The translations under genes and the position numbers were made by a program. Positions 48,701 to 60,700 of a stretch of 64,000 nt of DNA are shown one piece after another. How positions within the stretch are numbered: the stretch's first letter is position 1; the number at the start of each line of letters is the position of its first letter. Source of the stretch: Serinus canaria (taxonomy: Eukaryota; Chordata; Aves; Passeriformes; Fringillidae); the NCBI RefSeq assembly GCF_022539315.1, contig NC_066331.1, forward strand, positions 10,138,015 through 10,202,014, written 5' to 3'. A model generated the notes under the pieces. The model searched no databases. It was not told the DNA's origin and saw only the letters and a program-made list of their open reading frames with translations.

Positions 48701-51700
48701 TTGATTTGACCACTGAAACTGAATTACCAGCCACTGTACCAAAGTGAGGTTGTTCAGCTCCAGAAATGTTGTCTTCCATCCTTGGTGAGATTTTGTTTTC
48801 CTGTCTTCCCCAGCAGTCTCGTGCTTTGGAGCAGCTGGTGTTACTGCTCAAAGAGCCCTTCAGAGTTTCAGGCTGATTAATAAAATTTGATAAATTCCTC
48901 AGCAGCCACACCGAGGGTCAGCACCGTAGCCTGTTCTAAACCCCCAGCTGGTCATTTGTCACTGTCCTTGTTAACATCTGCTTCACAAAGTGGGGACGTG
49001 GAAGTTCAGAGCCTTGTGCCTGCATCAGACAGGAGCTGAAGCAGAGACAGACAGGGAGATCTGGGACCAGGACCTTGAACAAGTGAATAACTCCACTGTG
49101 GCAGGAAGGAGTCAGGGCTGTCACTGTGCTCGGCTGAGCAGCAGATGTGAGATGTGGGTCTGGGTAAATCCTGCCTTCAGTTAATCTGGGCTTTGGGAGG
49201 CGCAGGGAGAGAACATTTCAGAGAGAAGCATTTCAGTGGGAGGCTTTAATTTGATCTGCTGAATGTGCCAGGGCTGGGGGGGTAACAGAAAACATCCTGC
49301 CAGATCCCAGCTCTGGGCCAGAGGATCACAGGAATGCTCCTCATTCTCCTTCCAAGAGATTCCCCATCCTCTTTTTTTGTTTGTTTCTTTTAAATGTTGG
49401 CCCCACCTCCATCCCAGATGCAGTGACCCACAGCCACGTGTTCCTCTTGCTTTTGGGTTGTGGGGGTCTTTAGATTCAGTCCCTTTAAGAGAGATTGAGT
49501 GACTTTTAATTTTGATTTTAATCAGTTTAGGATCTGATGTGTTTTTCCTTCCTCTCTTTGAGTTGTCAGCTTTTCTCACCTTTTTTTTTTTTCTGGAATA
49601 AATAAAATAATTTGACAGATGTGAAACCCAAACAATCTGAGCCATGGACCAGTGAGCTGAGAGGGCCTGCTTTACATTGCTTTCAATGCATTTAATATTT
49701 AATGTATAAATAATTAGATGTTAGGAATAAAAGCTGTCTGTTTAATTCATACCATTGAAAACCCTGTGTGCTGTTAATAGGCTTAGTATAGGCGACACCT
49801 CTTTGAAATATAATTCTTTTATGCATTTTAATAGAGTTCATGGTAAACATACTGTGCTAAGCAGACAGCAACTGATATTTCCTGCAGGCAGAATGCACCT
49901 AATTAGAATTAATTGATTAAAAGAAAAAATAGCCACCAGTAACATTCCCAAACCTTTTTTCCCTTCTTGACAAAGCGCCCATGGCATGGGGATGGGATGG
50001 GAGAGCCATGTGTCTGGGCTGGTGCCTGGCTCTGCAGAGCCCCAAATGCTGAGAGCAGGACCCCAGCCCGGCCAGGGGAGGGGGATCAAAAAGGGTGTAA
50101 TGAGTGTAAACCCTCAAAAGAAGGTGGGAAATGTTCCCAGAGCTGTGGGCAGCAGGTTCAGGGAGGTGGTTCTACCCCTCTGTGCTGCTTTGTCCGACCT
50201 CACCTGAAGCACTTGTCCAGCTTGGGGGTCCCAGCACCAGGGAACCTCCCAGGAAGGACCTGGAGCTGCTGGAGGGAGCCCAGAGGGACACCAGGGTGAT
50301 CAAGAGATGGGGCAGCTCTGCTGGGAGGAAAGGCTGGAAGAGCTGGGGTTGTTTAGGCTGAGGAGTGCTCTGAAGTGAACTGAATGTGGCCTGAAGGGCT
50401 CTGAGAGAGCTGGAGGGGGACTATGGACAAGGGATGGAGGGACAGGACACAGGGAATGAGCTGGAGATGGACTTTGGACAAGGGATGGAGGGACAGGACA
50501 CAGGGAAGGAGCTGGAGATGGACTTTGGACAAGGGATGGAGGGACAGGACACAGGGAATGAGCTGGAGGGGGACTTTGGACAAGGGATGGAGGGACAGGA
50601 CACAGGGAAGGAGCTGGAGGGGGACTTTGGACAAGGGATGGAGGGACAGGACACAGGGAATGAGCTGGAGATGGACTTTGGACAAGGGATGGACGGACAG
50701 GACACAGGGAATGAGCTGGAGATGGACTTTGGACAAGGGATGGAGGGACAGGACACAGGGAATGAGCTGGAGATGGACTTTGGACAAGGGATGGAGGGAC
50801 AGGACACAGGGAAGGCGCTGGAGATGGACTTTGGACAAGGGGTGGAGGGACAGGACACAGGGAATGAGCTGGAGATGGACTTTGGACAAGGGATGGAGGG
50901 ACAGGACACAGGGAATGAGCTGGAGGGGGACTTTGGACAAGGGATGGAGGGACAGGACACAGGGAATGAGCTGGAGATGGACTTTGGACAAGGGATGGAG
51001 GGACAGGACACAGGGAATGAGCTGGAGGGGGACTTTGGACAAGGGATGGAGGGACAGGACACAGGGAATGGCTCCTACTGACAGAGAATAGGTTTGGATG
51101 GGATCTTGGGAAGGAATCCTTGGCTGTAAAGGGTGGTGAAGCCCTGGCACAGGGTGCTCAGAGCAGCTGTGGCTGCCCCTGGATCCCTGGCAGTGCCCAA
51201 AGCCAGATTGGACACTGGGGCTGGGAGCAGCCTGGGACAGTGGGAGGTGTCCCTGCCATGGCAGGGGTGGGATGGGATGATCCTTAAGGTCCCTTCTAAC
51301 TCAACCCTCCCTGGGTTGAGAAGCACTTTGGGAGATTTGGATTCACAGAGGCCACGTTCCCTGGGTGTTTGGTGTGGGGTGGCTCAGGTGCAGGCTGGGT
51401 GAGGGGTACTCAGCCTGGTGTGCTGGGGTGAAATCCCTCAGGGCTCAGCCTGGGTTTCCTGGCTGTCTTTGCTCTCCCCAGGGCCTGCTGTTCTCTACCC
51501 CTGAATGCCTGAAGCAGCCCCAAGACCTGGTGAAGCTCTACCTGCACGAGTCCAACCGGGTGTACCGGGACAGGATGGTTGAGGAAGTGGATTGGGACAC
51601 TTTTGATAAAATCCAGCAGGAGATGGTGAAGAAATGCTACGACGTAAGTGTGGAGGTCTGATGGGGTCTAATGCTGATGAGAATGGAACAGAGTGGGTTT

Positions 51701-54700
51701 ATTGTAAGGGAAATTAGTTCTGGGGGTTTTCCTTTCTCTCTCTTTCACTCCTGAGCCTGTTTCCCATTTTCCAACACGCAGCTGTGTGGACATAAAAAGG
51801 CTGGAACACTGAAGTTCCCTTGGAAGGTGGCTCAGAGCTGCAGTGGGTTTCCCTGCATTTGTTCTCTATTTTCTTCTCTTTTACAGGACATTGAGGGCAC
51901 TTTAGAGCAGGCCAAACACATGAATATTTACTGCCATTTTGCCAAAGGCCTTGGGGAGCCTGGCTACAGGCCAGTTCCAAGTTGGGAAGAGCTGAACCAG
52001 ATCCTCGTGGAAGCCTTGGAGAGCTACAATGAAGTCAACGCCGCCATGGACCTGGTACTGTTTGAGGATGCCATGAGCCACGTGTAAGGGCTTTTCTGCC
52101 TTTATTCCCCATCATTTGTCTGTGCAGGTGGTTTTGTGGGGTTTCCTGGAGGATGTAGGAATATGGATCCATGAGCTGAGGCAAATAATTTGTAGTTTTA
52201 CAGGGCCAAGTGCCAGGTCCTGCACTCTGCATAAACGTTTCTCAGATGTGACATTCAGGTGATTTTGTGTCTTCCCTTGCCAGCTAGAACAGAACTGGTT
52301 GTACTGGGCTTCCCCCAAATGCTGACTGCTGCTTTAGGGCCACATTTACCCAGGCCCTGAGAGGGATTTTCCTCTGTATAAAGTAAGATTTTGTGCATTC
52401 AGCCTCCTGCTTTTAAAGGATGGAGGCATTTAAACTGCTTTGATCCTTTGGAAAACCTGCTTGCATGGGGATGCCTGGAGGTGCAGGTGGATTCCAACTG
52501 GAAATTGGACATGTGGGACTATATGAAAATAAGCCTCCTGCTGATTATTATGAAGCTGTTTACATGCTTTGGGGGGACCTCCAGCTCTCACACACAGCCT
52601 GGGGGAATCTCAGCAGAGACAGAATCACTTCTGGGTGCTGGGATGCAGAGCTGGCCTTAGGTGGTTTCAGGAGATGGAGCTGCCCTGGCAATCAGAGCTG
52701 GAATTTGTACAGAAACCTGGTCCCAGGAGGTGCAGATTTGGGACTCCAAGCTGGGAGGAAGCCCCAGACCTGCTGCAGCCAGGGTGGGTGGTTTTGATTC
52801 TCACCGGACCTGGCAGCTTGTTAAATATATCTGTATATATACAGGAGTAGCATTTGCATATAAATATATATACATATACACACACATGTGTATGTAAATG
52901 CATAAATAAATAAATAAATAAATAATATATATATATATATACACACAAAAAAATGTAGATATATGTGTGTGTGCATGTATATACACAAATGTGTATATAT
53001 ACACAAATATGTATATATATATAAATGTGTATACATATATACACACAAATATATATATATATGTAAATTTGTCTCTTCCAAGAGCTCCCAGCCTGTGTTT
53101 TTGACCACTGGGCTGGGGCAGATTTTCCCTGACAGTCTGGCCATTCCCTCCTCCATCCATGGGGGCCATGGAATCTGCTGTCCATGAGTGTTTCTGCTTG
53201 AATTTTGGCCCTGTGCTGCTCTTGCACTTTACATAAATCGGGATTTGCAATTGGAATTTGCCAAACACGGCACTGCCCCTCCAGTTCATACTGAGAATAA
53301 TGAGGAAAGCAGGATTTGAGCATCCAGCAGCACTTCACAATTTCACTGGAGCTGAGTGAATCTCATTCCCTGCATTTGGAAATTGCATTTGGCTGAAATA
53401 CACAACTTCTTCCATCTCAAGCAGCTTCTGAATGTCAGCTTGAATTTGCTGGAGATTTTCAGTTGGAAGGAAAAAAAAGATGGAAAAAAGACATTTGATG
53501 ACTTAATATGTGCAGGGCCATGGGGGATACCTGTCAGTCACCTCATCCAGGGCTGTGTCACTGCACAGAGCCCTGGGGAGCACATCAAGGCAGGGACACG
53601 GGCAGAGCTGGCCTGGGTAATTCAGAGCAGGAATGCTAAGGCTCTCCTCACAGTCTGGATTGCTTTTATGGAAAAAATTTCACAGAAGAGATGAAATTAT
53701 AAAAAAATCGGTCAGAGTCTGTGCATAGATTATGGAATACTGGAGTTGTAATAAAGCAGGGTAGTGTTTCTCACAGCCTTAAGTGAAAAATAATTAGATT
53801 AATCTAGGAAAATAGCGAAGGGAGGCGAATAAAGGAATAGGGCTTGTGTTTCAGACCCTGGACAGGGAGGGTTCCACAGGTGGGATCCTCTGGACTCCCT
53901 CACCTAGTGGGGAACATGTGGGGGTGCCAGCATTTGCTTAAAGAGAACAAAAGGGAGGCAGAGTTCACCACAGGGCTCTCAGGTGAACAGACCTGGGAAA
54001 TAACAGCAAATTCATTGTAAGAGTGAGAAAATCTCACTCTTGTGTAGAGGTGGTGTGGATAAAAGGAACAGAGATTGTTTTCTGGGCAGGTTTGTGCCAT
54101 TCCAGCCAGGTGTGAATGTTCTGTAATGCTCAGCAGGGCTCACCTGTGCACAAATCCCAAAGCCTTGAGAAGAGGGGTTTTTCTTGGGAGGAGGGTCAAA
54201 GCCTTGAACTTTGCTCTCAGTTTTTACAGGTCAATGTAACATCCTTTTCCCCTTGCACACCCTGCAAAGACCTTCACTTAAACATTGTCCAGCAGGTGGG
54301 GAAAAAAAAATAAGCACATTTTAAATAGCCACCAAACTTTGGAGGTTTTTTGAACAGGTCTCAGCAGAGATGAGCATTGATTGCTGCCACATCTCCGAGA
54401 CTGCCATTCTTCACCCCGCTCAGAACACAATTTCCTAGTGAATAAAATATGTATTGAAAAGCAGTGGGCAGAGAAATGGGCGAGTGCTGTTATTAATGAG
54501 AGGTTTTGCATGCCTGGGTGCAGCTGCCGCATCAGCCGCATCCTGGAGGCGCCGCGGGGGAACGCGCTCCTGGTCGGCGTGGGAGGCACGGGCAAGCAGA
54601 GCCTGACCCGCCTGGCTGCCTTCCTCAGCGCCCTGGAGGTCTTCCAGATCACCCTGAGGAAAGGCTACGGCGTCCCTGACCTCAAGGTGGGGGACTTGAA

Positions 54701-57700
54701 ACGGAGGGGAAGGAAGAAAAGAGCAGAGCTTGCCCTGGAGGGTTGTTGTGTGTTGGGAAAGAGAATGGGGGAGGATGACTGTGAGCCCAGGTGGGCAAGA
54801 GGTCAAGGCCACCTGGGCTGACTCAGCTCTGGGGTGGCAGCAGGGCCAGGACAGTGCCCATTCCCTGTGCTGGCACTGCTGGGACACCTCCAGTGCGGGG
54901 GACAGCTCTGGGACACTCAGGACAGGAAGGACACTGAGGGGTTGGAGTATGTCCAAGGAAGGGAACGGGGCTGGGGAAGGGGCTGGAGTCTCAGGAGAAG
55001 GCTGAGGGAGCTGGGAAGGGGCTCAGCCTGGAGCAGAGGAGGCTTGGGGGGACCTTGTGGCTCTGCACAGCTCCTGCCAGGAGGGGACAGCCGGGGGGGT
55101 TGGGCTCTGCTCCCAGGGAACAGGGACAGGAGCAGAGAGAACGGCCTCAGGCTGGGCCAGGGCAGGCTCAGGGTGGAAATTAGGGAATATTTCTTCACTG
55201 AAAGTGCTGTCCAGCCCTGGCACAGCTGCCTGGGAAGGTGGTAAAATGCCCACCCCTGGAGGGATTTAAAAGCTATGTGGATGTGGCACTTGGGGACATG
55301 GGTTAGTGGTGGCCTTGGCCATTCAGAGGGAACAGCTGGATATGATGTCCTTAGAGAGCTCTTCTGACCTGAGATACTGAAACACCCCAGACATGACATG
55401 CTGCTGTGGAGAGGAGCACATGCCTTGCTGGAGTGGGTCTGCCCAGGGCTGCAGCCACACCTGGGCTCCCCTGGCAGTGCCCTGAGAACATCCCAGCCCT
55501 GAGCCTCAGCTGTGCTGATGTCCTCAGCCACTGGGCCGGTTCTGAATGATCCCATTTCTATGCCTGGCCCATGCTTTGCAGCATGCAAGCCCTGCTGGTG
55601 TCCCCCCTGCAGGCAGACCTGGCAAACCTGTACCTGAAGGCTGGGCTGAAGAGCGTGGGCTCCGTGTTCCTGCTGAGCGACGCGCAGGTGGCGGATGAGC
55701 AATTCCTGGTGCTGGTCAACGACTTCCTGGCATCAGGTACAGCCCTCGTGTCATAGGAGCCTCCTTGGGCCAGGTCTCATAAACTCTCAGAGGTCTGTAG
55801 CACACCCAAGATAGCTCAGCTACCCTTGGAGGGATAAAAATCAGCAGGATGGCTGCTGTTGTGATGTTGGAAACAAAAAGGTTTAATAAAAGGGAAGATA
55901 ACAAACAGAGAAAAACTGAGCCAGGTGCAGGAGGTCCTTGCTCCTGGTAAAACACCTCACAAAAGCAATTAGTTTCTTTGTTCACTTCTTTTTCTAGTAA
56001 ATTGCCTGGGCAGGAGTTTTTGGTTTCTGTCCAATTAGCTATCCTCAAGTCTGAGGTGAAGGCCCTGGCACAGGGTGCCCAGAGCAGCTCTGGCTGTCTC
56101 TGGATCCCTGGAAATGTCCAGGGCCAGGTTGGATGGGGCTTGGAGCAACCTGAGATAGTGGGAAGTGTCTTAATGACTTGTTTCACTTGTTGTCATTATC
56201 TAGAAGAAAATACACCTTTTAATCTCTTTGAGGAATGAGCAGATTTCTGATTAGTGTATTTCCCTAAGTGATCACTGCTTGTATTGAAAGCATCTGGCTC
56301 AATAACGATTTCAATCAAATCAGAAGCCAGAAAGGAAGTGAATATGTGATATATTAAGGAAACACTAAGAAAAAAAAAGTGGTTGGTTGCATTTTTGGCA
56401 AACAGCTGCTTAACTATTAACTTATAAAAGTTTTTTACAAGATTTCTAACTTGTAAAATGTTTGGATGGTCTGGGAGTTATTTGGCCACAGCTGGAAAAG
56501 GCCCTGAACAGCTGCAAAAATTTTACATTTAATTAATGCACTTGCAAAACTACAATGATTTTATAATACATATGGCATATTAGGGATTTGAATATTTCTT
56601 TTTTAACCTAATTAGACTGCAGAGCTAAAAAAAAAAATTGATTTTCTGTGCTTTGACTCTATCTTCCTTTCCCTTGTGTTTTATAAGGAAGTTTGCTCTG
56701 ACAGATGTTTATTTTTCAGCAGAATGACCTTCTGTGCCCTTTTGCTGCTTCTGGGGCCCAGGGGGACCTGGTGCAGGGGTTTTACCTGAGGAGGGGACTT
56801 TCCTGAGCCCCTGAGAGGGGGACAGCAGCTTCCCTTTGCTCTGAGACTACAACATCCACGTGTGTAAACCCAAACGTGCCCTCCTCTCCTAGGGGAAATC
56901 CCGGATCTCTTCCCTGATGATGAAGTGGAAAACATCATCAGCAGTGTGAGGAATGAAGTCAGGGGCCGGGGGCTGGTGGATTCCAGGGAGAATTGCTGGA
57001 GGTTTTTCATCGAGCGCGTCCGACGGCAGCTGAAGGTGAGGTGGAGCACGAGGGGTTGGTGCTGAATGATTTTTTGCCTTTTTCCTTTTACAGATTCTCT
57101 GTGTTCTTCACACATATATTTGTAGCCTGTTATTGTTTTAGTAGCTAGTTCCAGTACTTTTCCCTAGCCAGAAAGACAAAATTCCAGAGCTCCAAGCCCC
57201 AGGGGGTACAAGGCCTCTATCCTATCTTGGTTTTTCTGTGAACCAAGGCCAAGAACCAGCTCTTCGAGGCATATTTTCATAAATAAAGTTTAGTTTCCAT
57301 CTGTGGTCCATTTGCATATTGGAGTTAATAGTTCAATTACAGCTTTAGGTTATGCAGTCCCATCCTTCTATTCTTCTCTCTTCAGCCCATGTTGTTTATG
57401 CTCTTGGGCCTGAGATTTGGATCATTTGTCCTTGGTCCCCAGCCAGAGAAGGAATTGTTTTGTCTCCTATTGTGGGAATCCAGGACTCCTGAGCAACTGA
57501 CCAATATGATCAAGCAGAGGCTGTTTATTTTTTACATTACACACATATTTAGGGGTTCTACAAACTACTAAGCACACACTCCTTGATTGGTGCCTTTGTC
57601 TTGTTCACTCCTTTTCTGCCTGCATTTCTCAGACTTTGTGACTGGTTACAGTCCAGGTGTTTCACAGTTCTCTTATTTAGTTCTTGCAGGCATGGTATTC

Positions 57701-60700
57701 AGTTTCTCAGCCTCTTTTTTCTTAATTTAACACAATTTATGTTCCAATAGCCTTGATGAATTCCTGAGGCTTCGATGACAAACTCAGGCTGGCTGGTGCA
57801 CACTGTGGGTTAACCCTTGCAAATTCATTGCAGCAGTCTCCCTGCCCTGCTCTGTGAAGAGAGCTCACCAGCACTTCATATGTGAATGAACTACCCTAAA
57901 GCAGCACAGAATCTAAAACTTGAGGCATCAAAGGTGTCAGAGCCCAAGGTGGGCTGTAATTTGTGGAAAAAAACCAACTAACTCTAAAACTTGTAAAAGT
58001 TGTAAAGCTGGAATGTTTGTTACAGCGCTGGATGCATGTGGGGATCGTTCTTTTTAAAGGACATGTGTGCCTTTGAGAATTCTCAACTTTTAAAAATCTC
58101 TTTTACTTGTATATATGCAGAGAGTTTTATAAGTTTATGCATATTTATTTTACTAGCTTTTACTAGTAAAATATTAGTAGCTAGTTCCAGTACTTTACTA
58201 GTTTTTACTAGTAAAATATTTTACTAGTAAAAATTAGTAAAATAAATATGTATAAACTTATTATAAAACTCTACACATATATACAAGTATGCATATATTT
58301 ATTAGTTTTTAAATATATTTTAAAAACTAATATAGTAGAGTCTAAATATATTTTAAAAACTAAGAGAGTAGTTTTTAAATATATTTAAAAAAAAACATAC
58401 TAGTTTGTACTAGTTTTGTGTTACACTTGTAGCTAGTTTTTTATTTGAAAGTACAGAAGGAGTTCTTAAATAATTGTGTTTGTTTCTTGTAGTTTATGTT
58501 TCAAAGTTTAAGAGGCCTCTCTTATCTCTTTTTACATTCTTTTGTGAGTATAAGTTTTTTGTGAGAACAGGTACTTTTGAGCACAGACTAAACAACATAC
58601 ACAAGCAAGTTACAGACTTAATAATTTTAACTGGCGGATTTTACCTAAATCTGAAATAATGTCTATCTTATTAAACCTTCACTGTTTCAGCGGCAGGGCA
58701 GGTGCTGCTCTCCCTGCCCCTGCCCTGCTCCTCAGTGCCCTCTCCTGCTCCGCAGGTGGCTCTGTGCCTGTCCCCCGTGGGCCCCAAGCTGCGCCTCCGC
58801 AGCCGCCGCTTCCCGGCGCTGGCCAGCTGCACCACCATGGACTGCTTCCAGCCCTGGCCCCGCCAGGCCCTGGAGTCCGTCAGCCTGCGCTTCCTGCGGG
58901 ACATGGACAGCCTGCAGGTGAGCACCAGCACAGCTCCTCTGCTGGGGACACTGGGGAACACTGGGGGACACTGGGGACAGCGCTGGCACAGCCCGCGGTA
59001 TATGCGGGGTCCCCCGTGGCAGGAAGGAAGAATGAATCTGACTCCATGTTCTTAGGAGGTCAATTCATTATTCTATTACATTATATTATATTATATTATA
59101 TTATATTATATTATATTATATTATATTATATTATATTATATTATATTATATTAATCATATCATAACATATTTATTATATTATACTCTATCACACCTTGCT
59201 ATATTGCACCATGCTATATCGCACTGTGCTATATCCTACTGTGCTATATCGTACTGTGCTATATCGTACCGTGCTATATAAAATCTATGCTAAAGAATAG
59301 AGAAAGGATGTCACAGATATATTTTCTGAACAATCCTTTCATTAGGATCTTTTCTCCTGAGAAGCTGGGAAGCTTCAGATTCTCCCTGTTTTGCTTCATT
59401 GGAATGTGATTTGGAGAGTTGTTTAGCCAGCATGTGAAATTGTTTTTACTTGGTGAGCAATGACAGCCACCTGTGTCGAGGCTGTGAGCAGTCACAAGAT
59501 TTTATTATCATTCCTTTCCTTTCTTTCCCTTTCAAGCCATCTGATGAAATCCTTTCTTCTCTTCTTTTTTGTATAGTTTTACTGTATAATTTTCTTTTAA
59601 TATAATATAGATCATAAAATAACAAATCAGCCTTCTGAAACATGGAGTCAACAAATCAGCCTTCTTCCTTGAAAAACCTGTGACTCTCACTGGGGTCCTG
59701 ACACAGCTGCATGGAGATTGGTCATTAAGTAAAAACAATTCACACCTTGGATAAACAATCCCCAAACCACATTCCAAAGCAGCAAAACACAGGAGAAGCA
59801 AATCAGATAATTATTGGTTTTGTTTTTCTCTGAGGCTTCTCAGCTTCCCAGGAGAAGAAATCCTGGTAGAAGGATTTTTCAGGAAATATGACAGTGACAC
59901 CAGGGGTGGCCCCATGTCACTCACGCCATGTCAGGGAGGGTTGGGTTGGCCTCAGCACACAGGTGGCTGTCCAGAGGGGCATCACTGGTGGCACTGCAGT
60001 GCTTTAAACTCAACCAAACCATCACTGAGGCACACTCCACATTTCTTTGGAGAAGATTGTGGGCAGAACCATGGGCACCATGCTCCTGTGTCACTTGGAG
60101 CTGCTGAGGGTGTCTTACTGGGAGCTGAGGATGTGTCACTGGGAGCTGATGGCACTACCAGGCAAAGGACAGCTCTGCCAGCACAAGGGCAGCCCCAAAC
60201 CTGCACAGAAAATAACCTGCTGCTCTCCCCACTTGTGTCTCTGAGCCTCTGGCAATCTCAAGGGCAAAGATAGGTTAAGTTCTCAGTGATGACAATCTGG
60301 TACTAGAATAGAGATTCGTTTCTGTTTATTTAGCTTTTTCAGGCAGGATCTAGAAAGAATAAAGCCTCCAATGTTTCTTTTCAGGAGTGTGCACTTTTCC
60401 CATTTGTACAGGAGAAAAGCCCAAAATTATAGTTAAAAGAGCTGTTATTTTGTAGAGAAATTGCTTGGAATAAGATAATGTGTGAGATAAAAAGATATAA
60501 AAAAAGGGTATAAAGCACATGAGCAACAAAGTTATTTTAGAGATAATAGTGAAAGGGGATCAGCTGAGGTGTTACAGCCTGGATTGTGTCGCAGCAGAAT
60601 CAAAAGTTACCAAATTCCTTTCTATTCAGCGCAGACCTGTGTTTATATATAGTTTTCTATTTAAAACAGTTTCTCCTCATGTTCCCATCCTCCCTTTAGG

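Larger units (their letters stand above)
59000..59899 (-). mobile_element. LTR family A, antisense, carrying a nested LTR
   Basis: Outer antisense copy: 59000-59308 and about 59652-59899, ending 'atgacagtgaca'. The outer copy has expanded internal simple repeats. Confidence 0.7.

Noticed and set aside
50353..51150. 265-, 222- and 215-codon frames on both strands
   Set aside because: All come from the 51-bp array inside CR1; the period is divisible by three, so openness is automatic. Reported as a repeat, not as genes.
52667..53338. Tyr/Ile-rich frames on the - strand
   Set aside because: They read through a TA/CA microsatellite.
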